64,000 nt of DNA from Lachnospiraceae bacterium (GCA_016293925.1 JAEDCX010000002.1:1-64000); one strand, 5' to 3'. Counted from the stretch's first letter, positions 27,895-36,084 are shown. The notes: generated by a model from the sequence alone, not told the origin. Program-made: numbers and translations.

Positions 27895-27908
27895 TTTATT
27901 CGCTCTCC

Positions 27909-28418
27909 CTATTTCTCCATGTATTTTTGGTATCCGACTTCCTGAAGACGTGCATCCTTTTTCTCCACGCTCTCCTTCAGACTCCGGGAATACTCTTTTA
28001 ATCTGGTCAGCAGCTCCTGATCGGAAGTAGCCAGGATCTTGGCTGCCAGAATACCTGCATTGGCTCCGCCGTTGATGGCCACCGTTGCAACAGGAATCCC
28101 TGTGGGCATCTGCACAATGGAGTAAAGCGAATCTCTTCCCCCAAGGGATGTGGTATGCATCGGAATACCGATCACAGGCATCGGAAAGATTGCCGCGCAC
28201 ATACCCGGCAGATGCGCTGCCATGCCGGCTCCCGCAATAATTACCTTGAATCCCTTCTCCTCCGCTGTTCTGGCATATTCAAAGAATACATCCGGTTCTC
28301 TGTGCGCCGAGATTATCTTTATCTCGTACGAAATCCCCAGTTCATTCAGTACGTCGGCAGCCTTTGCCATAACCGGCATATCCGAATCGCTGCCCATTAC
28401 AATACCTACTGTTGCCAT
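27909..28418 (-). CDS. purE: N5-carboxyaminoimidazole ribonucleotide mutase PurE
   Basis: Moves the carboxyl group of N5-CAIR to C4 of the ring. The 169 residues show [14 protein letters not shown] at the start, [14 protein letters not shown] (catalytic His), [13 protein letters not shown] and [14 protein letters not shown]. These match the class I PurE used with PurK, which is not in this window. It is the first gene of the pur block. AGGAGG lies about 8 bases upstream. Confidence 0.97.
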   Translation of the reverse strand: MATVGIVMGSDSDMPVMAKAADVLNELGISYEIKIISAHREPDVFFEYARTAEEKGFKVIIAGAGMAAHLPGMCAAIFPMPVIGIPMHTTSLGGRDSLYSIVQMPTGIPVATVAINGGANAGILAAKILATSDQELLTRLKEYSRSLKESVEKKDARLQEVGYQKYMEK

Positions 28419-28469
28419 TGTGTTTCTCCTCCTGCTGTTCGATTTTCTTCAGTTAACACACTCTTCTTT

Positions 28470-28498
28470 ATTTTACTAAAAAAGAATACGTTCTTCAA
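28470..28498 (-). promoter_or_regulatory. Putative promoter of the purE block
   Basis: On the minus strand TTGAAG (28493-28498) and TAAAAT (28470-28475) are 17 bases apart. It starts just after the aminopeptidase stop at 28515. No riboswitch fits in the leader of about 45 bases. Confidence 0.6.
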
Positions 28499-28514
28499 CA
28501 CTTAATCTGCTTTT

Positions 28515-30581
28515 TTACAAGGTGTCAAAAGCATCGTTCAGCCTCTCGCAGCCCGGCAGAACAAATCTGCCGTTCTCGATGATCGAAATTCTGCTGCCGT
28601 CCTCTCGGATGGCCACCAGACTTTTCAGTTCATCATACGGAATGGTAATATCCGTGTGACATCCGAAATATGCCTTATCCGGCTCCGTCAGACGTTTGAT
28701 GGAAACCGAATTGTCCCGCGCAATAATTTCCCGTCCGTCGGGGTTATATACCTTCACATCCTCGGCATGAGAATAGCAGGTATCTCCCACCGCAAAATGG
28801 GGACCCATCTTCTCCGCGATCAGGATCGGCAAGGCAGCAAACATATCATACCGCTGTGCCGCAACATATGCCGTTGTATTGGTTCCGATTGCAAACTCTC
28901 CCAGCGGAAGCGTAGGATGGTGGAAAAGAATATTGTCGCGGATATATTTCCGGTTTTCTTCTCCGGAGGCAAAATTCTCACAGTTGTAGTCTGTGATCAT
29001 ACCGTCCCGGAACGTGATTGCAAGCTGCCTGTACTCCAATCCCTCCAGGAAAACCCGGGTCACATGCAGTATCCCTTCCGTTCCTTCCAGCTGCGGCGAC
29101 GTAAACACTTCCCCGACGGGAATATTCACATCTGCCACACAGTTTTCGAATTTTGTTTCTTTCCCGATATCCTGTACCGGATGCAGCATTACCGTCATAT
29201 TGGTCCGGTTGCCGTGATGTCCCACAATCTCCACCTTACAGGCTTCATCCAGTGCATGGATTATGGTCTCCTGAATATCCGCATACATCTGATAATCCAG
29301 GGTATTGATCCGAATCGTTTCCTCAAAGATTGCCTCAAACTGCTCTCCGATCTCGGGCACCGGAAACGCGATGATCGTAAAACTACGTTCGTCCCCGGGA
29401 ATATATTCATTGACCAGTCCAGTCGAATATGTGGTATAATCCACCGTCAACTGTTGCTGCTTCTCCGTCATACTCACAGCCTCCGGTTTGCTGACCGGAT
29501 CGAACTGTTTCTCCCCGAACACCTCCATGCAGGCAGGTCCCGCATGTCTTTTCGCCAGACCCTTCCATTCCTCATAGGCATTCTTCAGCGCTTCTTTTTT
29601 GCGGGCAGTCATCTTCTGATCCAGAAACAATCCCAGATCCTCTCTATGATCGTAATCCATCTGTCTGTTCGGAACGGCACCGTAATAGCCAATTCTGTGA
29701 ACACCCCGTTTCGACCAGATATTGGTGGCTGCACGGTACATCGTAGGTTTCAGTCCCATGTCCGCAAAATTCCGGATTGCCCTGCGGATCACCCGTTCAA
29801 ACCCCAGAGAGTATCGGATGTTTACCGTATCCTTGCGGGACAGATCCTTGCCTGCCAGTGCAAACCCTTTCCGGTATCCTTCGGTATACGTATCCGCCAT
29901 CAATGCAATTTGCTCCTCCGGAAGGGAAGCCAGAAACGCAGCGGTTTTCAACTCATTCTCCGTCACATACTCTCCGTAACGATACAGATAATCCGGGGTA
30001 TCAAGATCACTGTTCATGACAATCTCCCTGGCAAAATCGCAAGCAGAATCCACCTGTTCCCGGACCCGCTCCGTCATAACCGGTTCCATATAATCATAGA
30101 CAAACCAGTACAGAATCTCCCCGACGGTCTCTGCATCCGGCACAGTGCCCTCCTCGGCCCGGGCAGACGCAAACAGTCCGAAGAGTTCCAGCCAGACCTC
30201 CAGATGAGCCTGAAACTCTTCCTCCCGATTCTGGTAAACAGCCTCTATCTGGCTCCGAAGTTCCACATAGAGAAAAGATAACAGCTGCCCCATCGCAAGT
30301 CCCATCTGTTTCACTGCATACTCTGGATTGCAGAAGCTCGTGCCGTAATGCTCCGGCAGAATCTCTTCATACAGCGCACGATTCTCCCGTTTCAATTCCT
30401 CCGTCGTTTTTCTTTTCTTCTCCTTGTCATGCAATTCCTCGAACCGGTCCATCAGTGTCACAAGCCACTGACCGGTACAGGTGAAATACGCATTATAGGG
30501 TGCTTCCAGGCAGTCTGCTTCCCGATCCCTGAGGATCTCCCCGATTCTGTCTTTACTCAGCTGATATCGCTCACTCATCAT
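28515..30581 (-). CDS. M29-family aminopeptidase with long N-terminal extension
   Basis: A probable metal-dependent aminopeptidase. The C-terminal half (about 330-688) carries M29 (AmpS/PepS) features: GEVFTSPQLEG, a TEGILHVT strand, LGEFAIGTNT, and late metal-ligand candidates CYSHAED and FGCHTDI. The N-terminal 320 residues are a helical domain not found in the 410-residue thermophile enzymes. I use ATG 30581, which overlaps the stop of the previous gene (ATATGATGAG) and has AGGAG 10 bases upstream. The longer frame overlaps that gene and is unlikely. It is expected to act in the cytoplasm on peptides; the role of the extension is unknown. Confidence 0.85.
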   Translation of the reverse strand: MMSERYQLSKDRIGEILRDREADCLEAPYNAYFTCTGQWLVTLMDRFEELHDKEKKRKTTEELKRENRALYEEILPEHYGTSFCNPEYAVKQMGLAMGQLLSFLYVELRSQIEAVYQNREEEFQAHLEVWLELFGLFASARAEEGTVPDAETVGEILYWFVYDYMEPVMTERVREQVDSACDFAREIVMNSDLDTPDYLYRYGEYVTENELKTAAFLASLPEEQIALMADTYTEGYRKGFALAGKDLSRKDTVNIRYSLGFERVIRRAIRNFADMGLKPTMYRAATNIWSKRGVHRIGYYGAVPNRQMDYDHREDLGLFLDQKMTARKKEALKNAYEEWKGLAKRHAGPACMEVFGEKQFDPVSKPEAVSMTEKQQQLTVDYTTYSTGLVNEYIPGDERSFTIIAFPVPEIGEQFEAIFEETIRINTLDYQMYADIQETIIHALDEACKVEIVGHHGNRTNMTVMLHPVQDIGKETKFENCVADVNIPVGEVFTSPQLEGTEGILHVTRVFLEGLEYRQLAITFRDGMITDYNCENFASGEENRKYIRDNILFHHPTLPLGEFAIGTNTTAYVAAQRYDMFAALPILIAEKMGPHFAVGDTCYSHAEDVKVYNPDGREIIARDNSVSIKRLTEPDKAYFGCHTDITIPYDELKSLVAIREDGSRISIIENGRFVLPGCERLNDAFDTL

Positions 30582-30946
30582 ATTCCGTACGCTCCTGCAT
30601 ATAAAATCAAACTGATTCCAATCAATGCAATCAGATTCCATAGTATCCCCAGATATGCAAAAAGATAATACTTGTCCCGTTCCAATCTGGCATACACAGA
30701 CAGACCCAGTCCCACCAATCCGAAAATAGTGCATAACAACAGCACTGCCCCATATTGCAGCAGCGCCTCCCCTCGTCTCCGGAATGTCAATACAATGGTC
30801 AGAACGATGCCGGTCAATGACAAAATCCCCAGAATCGTCCCCATAATGCCCCGGGGCGAATGTGCTTTGTTGGTAAATATATAGCCGCCGCTCTTCTTTT
30901 TCCTTTTACCGGTCTGCCCCGGCTCTCCTGTTTGTTGTATTGCCAT
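30578..30946 (-). CDS. Small membrane protein, DUF6142-like
   Basis: A 122-residue protein with a Lys-rich soluble N-terminus (GKRKKKSGGYIFTNKAHSPRGIMGTILG) and three membrane helices (about 35-52, 63-83 and 93-118). From memory the KxHSxRGIMxxxLG pattern resembles DUF6142, a Lachnospiraceae family of unknown role. AAGG lies about 9 bases upstream of the ATG. Its stop overlaps the start of the aminopeptidase gene, so the two are coupled. Confidence 0.7.
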   Translation of the reverse strand: MAIQQTGEPGQTGKRKKKSGGYIFTNKAHSPRGIMGTILGILSLTGIVLTIVLTFRRRGEALLQYGAVLLLCTIFGLVGLGLSVYARLERDKYYLFAYLGILWNLIALIGISLILYAGAYGI

Positions 30947-30961
30947 ACTGAATATACCTTA

Positions 30962-30989
30962 AATGGGCATTCCCGAAGAAATGCCCATT
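30962..30989 (-). terminator. Hairpin between the two small membrane genes
   Basis: AATGGGCATT and AATGCCCATT form a perfect 10-bp stem around an 8-base loop. The minus-strand tail is only TTTAAGG, so it may be an attenuator or processing site rather than a full terminator. Confidence 0.6.
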
Positions 30990-30995
30990 CCGTTC

Positions 30996-31148
30996 CTAAA
31001 TCATCATTTTCGATCTGTGGGAAAATAATTTGCCCGCATTTACAATCAGCAGAATTCCGCTGACAATGCCAAAAACTATTGATATAATGCCCAGTGTCAT
31101 TCCCAGGGCACCGGAGCCACCCATGTCCTTATACGTTTTCTCTTCCAT
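30996..31148 (-). CDS. Small membrane protein of 50 residues
   Basis: A short gene read directly from the sequence. ATG 31148 has GGAG 6 bases upstream (GGAGAAGGCG). It encodes 50 residues beginning MEEKTYKDMGG, with one strong membrane helix (GMTLGIISIVFGIVSGILLIV), then a basic tail HRSK and stop TAG at 30996. The helix has the LGIxSxxxG look of the DUF6142-like neighbour, so the two may be related or act together. No function can be named. Confidence 0.7.
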   Translation of the reverse strand: MEEKTYKDMGGSGALGMTLGIISIVFGIVSGILLIVNAGKLFSHRSKMMI

Positions 31149-31172
31149 CGCCTTCTCCTTCTTCGCTATAGT

Positions 31173-31847
31173 CTATTTTGCACCGTACTCCCGGTAATAC
31201 GCATCGATTGCAGCCTTCAGGGCGTCATCGATATAGATCGTTCCGTTGTAGGGTTTGTTGTACAGATACTCTGTTACCTCGGCCATTGTCACAATTGCGT
31301 TGGCCTCGAATCCATACTGTTCCTTGATCTCACAAAGAGCACTCTTCTCGCCCTTGCCCCTCTCCATCCGATTCAGGGAAACCATCAATCCAACCACTTT
31401 CACATCAGCCTGCGCCGTAATGATCGGAAATGTCTCCTCAATGGATTTTCCGCTGGTGGTCACATCCTCAATGATGACCACACGGTCACCGTCCTTTAAT
31501 TTGCTTCCCAGCAGAATCCCGGTGTCACCGTGATCCTTTTCTTCCTTGCGGTTGGAGCAATACCGAATCTCCTTGCCATACAGTTCGGCATAGGCTATGG
31601 TCGTTGCAACAGCCAACGGAATTCCTTTGTATGCAGGTCCGAACAAAACATCGAAATCATCTCCGTATGTGTCATGTATCGCCCTAGCATAATATTCGCC
31701 CAGACGCTTCAGCTGGGTCCCTGTCACATAGGCACCGGCATTCATGAAAAAAGGAGACTTTCTGCCGCTCTTCAGTGTGAATTCGCCAAACTTAAGCACA
31801 TTGCTGTCAACCATAAAGCGAATAAATTCTTCTTTGTACTGTTCCAT
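31173..31847 (-). CDS. pyrE: Orotate phosphoribosyltransferase PyrE
   Basis: Makes orotidine monophosphate from orotate and PRPP, the fifth step of UMP synthesis. From ATG 31847 (GGAGG 8 bases upstream) it has 224 residues. Seen: FGEFTLKSGRKSPFFMNAGAY near the N-terminus, FGPAYKGIPLAVA, CSNRKEEKDHGDTG (the mobile lysine loop) and the PRPP motif VVIIEDVTTSGKSI. The longer open frame upstream lies over the promoter and a terminator, so I reject it. Confidence 0.96.
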   Translation of the reverse strand: MEQYKEEFIRFMVDSNVLKFGEFTLKSGRKSPFFMNAGAYVTGTQLKRLGEYYARAIHDTYGDDFDVLFGPAYKGIPLAVATTIAYAELYGKEIRYCSNRKEEKDHGDTGILLGSKLKDGDRVVIIEDVTTSGKSIEETFPIITAQADVKVVGLMVSLNRMERGKGEKSALCEIKEQYGFEANAIVTMAEVTEYLYNKPYNGTIYIDDALKAAIDAYYREYGAK

Positions 31848-32136
31848 TCTGACAACCTCCCGGCCACACTCTGAACGGCTGTATCTGCCGTTTACCACCG
31901 TGGCTCTCCTAATACTAGCATATATTCCGTCAGGAATCAACTTCTCTCCTACGAAAAAACTCAGAGGACACACTCCAATCTGCATGTCTCTCTGAGTTCC
32001 TGCTTCCATTACCCGATCTCGTAATCCTCTGCACAGATCATGACTTCGTTTCCCATCCCGTCGCATACGATCCGTACAACATTCTGCCGTCTTCGAGACA
32101 CGAATCCAGAAGTTCCACTCCCAGAAGCTCTGAGCC
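31848..32136 (-). promoter_or_regulatory. pyrF-pyrE intergenic region with terminator and promoter
   Basis: 289 bp that hold a terminator (31954-31998) and, downstream of it in the minus direction, a promoter-like pair TTGATT (31935-31940) and TAGTAT (31912-31917) with a 17-base spacer. The first 100 bases after pyrF look like decayed coding sequence. A small AACGGC/GCCGTT hairpin (about 31880-31900) sits in the pyrE leader. Confidence 0.55.
31954..31998 (-). terminator. Terminator or attenuator before pyrE
   Basis: AACTCAGAG pairs with CTCTGAGTT and is followed by TTTTT on the minus strand. The long loop contains CAGAGAG...GCAG, which loosely resembles a PyrR binding loop. A competing ACUC/GAGU stem is possible, so regulated readthrough cannot be excluded. 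Confidence 0.7.
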
Positions 32137-33060
32137 CTATCTGCCCAATGCCTGCGCGATGTCTTCCCTCATATCGATTACCGCAGCTCTGGCCGCCTCC
32201 GCATAGTTTTCCTCCCCATAGGATGCATATGCCTCCTGCTGGTAAGCAGCAATAATGCCCCGGGATGAATTGACGATGGCACCAAGTCCGTCCTGATTGA
32301 AGAACGGAACCAGATCCTTGCCCTTGCCGCCCTGTGCACCGTAACCCGGCACCAGAATATACGCCTTCGGCATCACTTTACGCAATACCCTGCCCATCTC
32401 CGGATAGGTTGCTCCGACTACAGCGCCGACGTAGCTGTAGGAATCCCCCATGCAGTCCGCACCCCATTCATTGACCTTTTCTCCGACCCACTCATACAAC
32501 GGCCGGTTGTCAATCATACGATCCTGGAATTCTCCGCTGCTCGGATTCGAGGTCTTGACCAAAACGAAGATTCCTTTCCGTTCCTCCCTGCACACGTCCA
32601 CAAAAGGCTTGACGCCATCTGTTCCAAGGTAAGGATTCACCGTGACGAAATCTTCCTCAAAACCGCGGAATTTCCTGCCTTCGATCTCAACGCTGCCCAG
32701 ATGGCCGATGGCATATGCTGCGGATGTGGAACCAATATCTCCGCGCTTGATGTCCCCGATCACAACCAGACCCTTCTGTTTACAATATTCAATTGTCCTG
32801 ACATACGCCGTAAGTCCTTCCAGCCCGAACTGTTCATACATTGCAATCTGTGGTTTCACCGCAGGAATCAGGTCATATACGGCGTCCACGATGCCTTTGT
32901 TATATTCCCAGATCGCCTCTCCAACCCCTTTCAGATTGGCTCCGTACTCCGCGAATGCCTTCTGCTGTATTGTTTTGGGAATGAGTTTCAGAGTCGGATC
33001 CAGTCCCACAACAATCGGTGCATTCGTCTTCTTGATTTTTTCCACTAACTGATTGATCAT
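32137..33060 (-). CDS. pyrF: Orotidine 5'-phosphate decarboxylase PyrF (long form)
   Basis: Catalyses the last step to UMP. The 307 residues are longer than the usual 240-residue enzyme and match the long OMPDC type 2 subfamily. Seen: PIVVGLDPTLKLIP at the start, the catalytic VIGDIKRGDIGST, VNPYLGTDGVKPF, VLVKTSNPSSGEFQD and VPGYGAQGGKG. The product is UMP for the same pyrimidine pathway as pyrE. It is followed on the same strand by a terminator and pyrE. A hairpin with an incomplete T tail lies between it and the Nudix gene. Confidence 0.96.
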   Translation of the reverse strand: MINQLVEKIKKTNAPIVVGLDPTLKLIPKTIQQKAFAEYGANLKGVGEAIWEYNKGIVDAVYDLIPAVKPQIAMYEQFGLEGLTAYVRTIEYCKQKGLVVIGDIKRGDIGSTSAAYAIGHLGSVEIEGRKFRGFEEDFVTVNPYLGTDGVKPFVDVCREERKGIFVLVKTSNPSSGEFQDRMIDNRPLYEWVGEKVNEWGADCMGDSYSYVGAVVGATYPEMGRVLRKVMPKAYILVPGYGAQGGKGKDLVPFFNQDGLGAIVNSSRGIIAAYQQEAYASYGEENYAEAARAAVIDMREDIAQALGR

Positions 33061-33080
33061 CTTGCCTCTCCTCCATCAAG

Positions 33081-33107
33081 AAGCGCCTAACTAAAGTTGG
33101 GCGCTCT
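33081..33107 (-). terminator. Weak hairpin at the end of the Nudix-like gene
   Basis: AGCGCC and GGCGCT form a stem extended by AAC/GTT. It covers the Nudix stop codon. The following T run is poor (TTCTTG), so the terminator role is uncertain. Confidence 0.45.
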
Positions 33108-33492
33108 CAAGATTCTTCAAAACATTTCTGTTTTCGATATAATATTCAAACCGTTCCCTCGGAATCCATTCCCATTCTCCCAGTTCCTCGGGAAGAACGA
33201 ATTGGGATTCGTCCCCCTCAATGCTGAGCAGATATGCAATTCCGACACACTGGGTGTCTCCCAGCATCTGTGACCAGGTGTAGAGAATCCGTTCAATCCT
33301 GCCGCTCACACCCACCGTTTCATTGACAAGGCGAAGCATTGCATCATCCGGTCCCTCTCCGGGGTTCACGACTCCGTCGATGAATTCCCATACGAACGGA
33401 TCCGGGATACGATCGTCCATCCAGCGCTTCAGCACCAGATATTTATCCTCTTTCTTGGCAATTCCTTTCACACGCAGGAACATGTCATGCAT
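33091..33492 (-). CDS. Nudix-fold protein with degenerate Nudix box
   Basis: A 133-residue protein with the Nudix fold pattern: strand/loop DKYLVLKRW, WEFIDGVVNPGEGPDDA, and a C-terminal EELGEWEWIP helix. The Nudix box should read GX5EX7REUXEEXGU. Here the second half reads RLVNETVG, so the first Glu of REU is Leu and one of the EE pair is Asn. Metal binding may be weak or changed, so hydrolase activity is doubtful. GGAGG lies 8 bases before the ATG. It lies 39 bp after nrdD and 30 bp before pyrF. Confidence 0.78.
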   Translation of the reverse strand: MHDMFLRVKGIAKKEDKYLVLKRWMDDRIPDPFVWEFIDGVVNPGEGPDDAMLRLVNETVGVSGRIERILYTWSQMLGDTQCVGIAYLLSIEGDESQFVLPEELGEWEWIPRERFEYYIENRNVLKNLESAQL

Positions 33493-33531
33493 GATATTTC
33501 CCTCCCATCATAACAGCTGCTTCCGACGCAT

Positions 33532-35922
33532 TCACACCCGGAGTGCGTTCAGACTCTCTGCAAACTTCTTGATATTGGAGGCGTTCACATATTTTCGAAC
33601 CTCTTCTCCATTTATGCTGACCAGTGTCGGTGCCTGCATGACACCGTATCTGCTTGTCAATTCCATGTTCTCTTCCGCATCGATCAGAATATACTTCACA
33701 TCTTTCAGATACTCTTTGGCCAGTTTGCAGTTCGGACATGTTTTGGTGGTGAAAAGATAATTCACATTCTGCGGCTCTTCCACCGTTACCGTTACATCAC
33801 CGTCATAGTTGGATAAAGTAACCATGCTTGCCATCGGTCTCTTCAACTGGGATCTGCCGATATCATAGGTAACTCGCTTCTTATATTCCTGTGTCTTACC
33901 GTCATTCCAGTTCTGTACCGGTCTGTAATAACCCGTAATACGGCTGTAAACCTCCGTCTTGCGTCCGCACTTCGGACACTCGCACTGCTCTCCCGCCAGA
34001 TAACCGTGCTCCCGGCAGATCGAATATGTGGGTGACAGTGTATAATACGGCAGTTTATAATTCTGGGCAATCGTCCTCACCAGATTCGCCGCAGCCTTCC
34101 AATCCGGAAGTTTCTCACCCAGGAACGCATGGAATACCGTTCCGGAGGTATATAAGGTCTGCAGTTCATCCTGGATATCCAGGGCGTCAAAAATATCATA
34201 GGTATAGTCAACCGGCAGATGAGACGAATTGGTATAGAACGGTGTCTCCCCTGTCTTGGCAGCCGTTTTGATGTTCGGCCACTTCTTCACGTCATGCTTT
34301 GCCAGACGGTACGAGGTACTCTCTGCCGGAGTTGCCTCCAGATTGTACAGGTCTCCGTATGCCTCCTGATAATCGGACAGACGGTTTCTCATATGATTCA
34401 GAACTTCTTTGGTGAATTCCTGGGTCTTCGGGCTGGTCATATCCGCACGCAGCCAGTTTGCATTGAGACCCACCTCGTTCATACCGATCAGACCGATGGT
34501 GGAGAAATGATTATCAAAGCTTCCCAGATATCTCTTGGTGTAAGGATACAGTCCCTCGTCCAGAAGTTTGGAGATCACGCCTCTCTTGATCTTCAGACTT
34601 CGCGCCGCAATATCCATCATGCGATTCAGTCTCTTGTAGAAATCATCCTTGTTGGAGGACAAATAAGCGATTCTCGGCATATTGATCGTCACAACACCGA
34701 CGCTTCCGGTACTCTCGCCGGATCCGAAGAAACCGCCGGTTTTCTTCCTGAGTTCTCTCAGATCAAGCCTCAGACGGCAGCACATACTTCTTACATCGCT
34801 GGGTTCCATGTCGGAGTTAATATAGTTAGAGAAATAAGGCGTGCCGTATTTGGCAGTCATCTCAAACAGAAGCCGATTATTCTCGGTATCTGACCAGTCA
34901 AAATCCCGCGTGATGGAATAGGTTGGAATCGGATATTGGAAGCCCCGTCCGTTGGAATCTCCTTCGATCATCGTCTCGATGAAGGCCTTGTTTACCATAT
35001 CCATCTCTTTCTTGCAGTCTTTATACTTGAAATCCATCTCCACACCGCCTACGATCGCAGGCAGCTCTGCCAGATCCTCTGGCACGGTCCAATCCAATGT
35101 AATATTGGAGAACGGAGCCTGTGTACCCCAACGGGAAGGCGTATTCACCCCATAGATGAATGCTTCAATACATTTCTTCACTTCACTGTAGGACAGATTA
35201 TCTGCCTTCACAAAGGGAGCCAGATAGGTATCGAAAGAAGAAAACGCCTGTGCACCTGCCCATTCGTTCTGCATAATCCCCAGGAAATTCACCATCTGGT
35301 TACACAGTACGGACAAATGTTTGGCTGGCGCACTGGTAATCTTACCGGTAATACCACCGAGTCCTTCTTTGATCAGCTGCTTTAAGGACCATCCTGCGCA
35401 GTATCCTGTCAGCATGGAAAGATCATGAATATGAATGTCACCGTCTCTGTGAGCATCGGCAATCTCTTCGTCATAGATCTCCGACAACCAGTAATTGGCA
35501 GTTACGGCACCTGAATTGCTTAAGATCAGACCACCTACGGAGTAGGTTACTGTGGAGTTCTCTTTGACACGCCAGTCCTCTACCTTCACGTAGCTGTTTA
35601 CCACGTCCTTATAATCCAGAATGGTAGAACTCATGGTACGCATCTTCTCACGCTGTTTACGGTAGAGAATATATGCCTTGGCAGGTTCTGTATATCCCGC
35701 CTGCTCCAGAACTTTCTCAACACTGTCCTGAATATCTTCCACATGAATCGCACCGTTTTTCAGTTTGGACTGAAAATCCGATGTGACACGCAGTGCAAGC
35801 AGGTCGATTATATCATTCGTATACTCTACTTCCGTGGCATTGAATGCCTTCATGATAGCATCGCTGATTCTGGTCAGATTGAAACTATCCTCTTTTCCAT
35901 CTCTCTTAATGACTGTAAACAT
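33532..35922 (-). CDS. nrdD: Anaerobic ribonucleoside-triphosphate reductase NrdD with fused redoxin domain
   Basis: Class III ribonucleotide reductase that makes dNTPs without oxygen through a glycyl radical. From ATG 35922 (GGAGGG about 10 bases upstream) it has 796 residues. Seen: an ATP-cone (about 1-90, VIKRDGKEDSFNLTRI), the catalytic barrel, a zinc motif CECPKC, and the glycyl radical loop RITGYYRPVQNW. After residue about 715 comes an extra thioredoxin/glutaredoxin-like domain with CPNC (FTTKTCPNCKLAKEYL) and a cis-proline motif QAPTL. The activase gene nrdG is not adjacent. The fused redoxin suggests that it supplies its own reductant rather than formate; this is inferred. Confidence 0.94.
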   Translation of the reverse strand: MFTVIKRDGKEDSFNLTRISDAIMKAFNATEVEYTNDIIDLLALRVTSDFQSKLKNGAIHVEDIQDSVEKVLEQAGYTEPAKAYILYRKQREKMRTMSSTILDYKDVVNSYVKVEDWRVKENSTVTYSVGGLILSNSGAVTANYWLSEIYDEEIADAHRDGDIHIHDLSMLTGYCAGWSLKQLIKEGLGGITGKITSAPAKHLSVLCNQMVNFLGIMQNEWAGAQAFSSFDTYLAPFVKADNLSYSEVKKCIEAFIYGVNTPSRWGTQAPFSNITLDWTVPEDLAELPAIVGGVEMDFKYKDCKKEMDMVNKAFIETMIEGDSNGRGFQYPIPTYSITRDFDWSDTENNRLLFEMTAKYGTPYFSNYINSDMEPSDVRSMCCRLRLDLRELRKKTGGFFGSGESTGSVGVVTINMPRIAYLSSNKDDFYKRLNRMMDIAARSLKIKRGVISKLLDEGLYPYTKRYLGSFDNHFSTIGLIGMNEVGLNANWLRADMTSPKTQEFTKEVLNHMRNRLSDYQEAYGDLYNLEATPAESTSYRLAKHDVKKWPNIKTAAKTGETPFYTNSSHLPVDYTYDIFDALDIQDELQTLYTSGTVFHAFLGEKLPDWKAAANLVRTIAQNYKLPYYTLSPTYSICREHGYLAGEQCECPKCGRKTEVYSRITGYYRPVQNWNDGKTQEYKKRVTYDIGRSQLKRPMASMVTLSNYDGDVTVTVEEPQNVNYLFTTKTCPNCKLAKEYLKDVKYILIDAEENMELTSRYGVMQAPTLVSINGEEVRKYVNASNIKKFAESLNALRV

Positions 35923-35963
35923 GTACCATTCTCCCTCCGTAACGCAAAACTCCATGTACAATC

Positions 35964-35992
35964 ATTTTAGCAAAGCATTTTTTAAAAGTCAA
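35964..35992 (-). promoter_or_regulatory. Promoter of nrdD
   Basis: On the minus strand TTGACT (35987-35992) and TAAAAT (35964-35969) are 17 bases apart, about 40 bases before the start codon. Confidence 0.8.
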
Positions 35993-35998
35993 TGTAAA

Positions 35999-36046
35999 GC
36001 ACAATATATATCTGATTATTCGTTATGTAAACACAATATCTTGTGT
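35999..36046. promoter_or_regulatory. Putative NrdR box pair upstream of nrdD
   Basis: ACACAATATCTTGTGT at 36031-36046 is a 6+6 bp palindrome matching the NrdR box pattern. A half-match (CACAATAT) starts at 36000, so the two sites are 32 bp apart, about three helix turns. They lie just upstream of the nrdD -35. NrdR represses RNR genes in many bacteria, but nrdR itself is not in the window. Confidence 0.65.
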
Positions 36047-36084
36047 TTTTGTTTTGGCATCTCCTAAAATCCCCATAATTCGGC

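Noticed and set aside
28434..28446. PurBox-like sequence (AAAATCGAACAG) in the purE leader.
   Set aside because: Only a single imperfect copy in the wrong place relative to the promoter; PurR needs paired boxes.
28656..30281. A 541-codon plus-strand frame antisense to the aminopeptidase.
   Set aside because: No start signal and no family resemblance; it is the shadow of a real gene with conserved M29 motifs.
31954..31998. Definite PyrR attenuator before pyrE.
   Set aside because: The CAGAGAG is partly explained by the terminator stem, and a separate pyrE promoter lies downstream, so a simple terminator explains it. Kept as possible only.
31848..32066. N-terminal extension of pyrE to 32066.
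   Set aside because: It would span a terminator and promoter; the ATG 31847 has a good ribosome site and conserved start.
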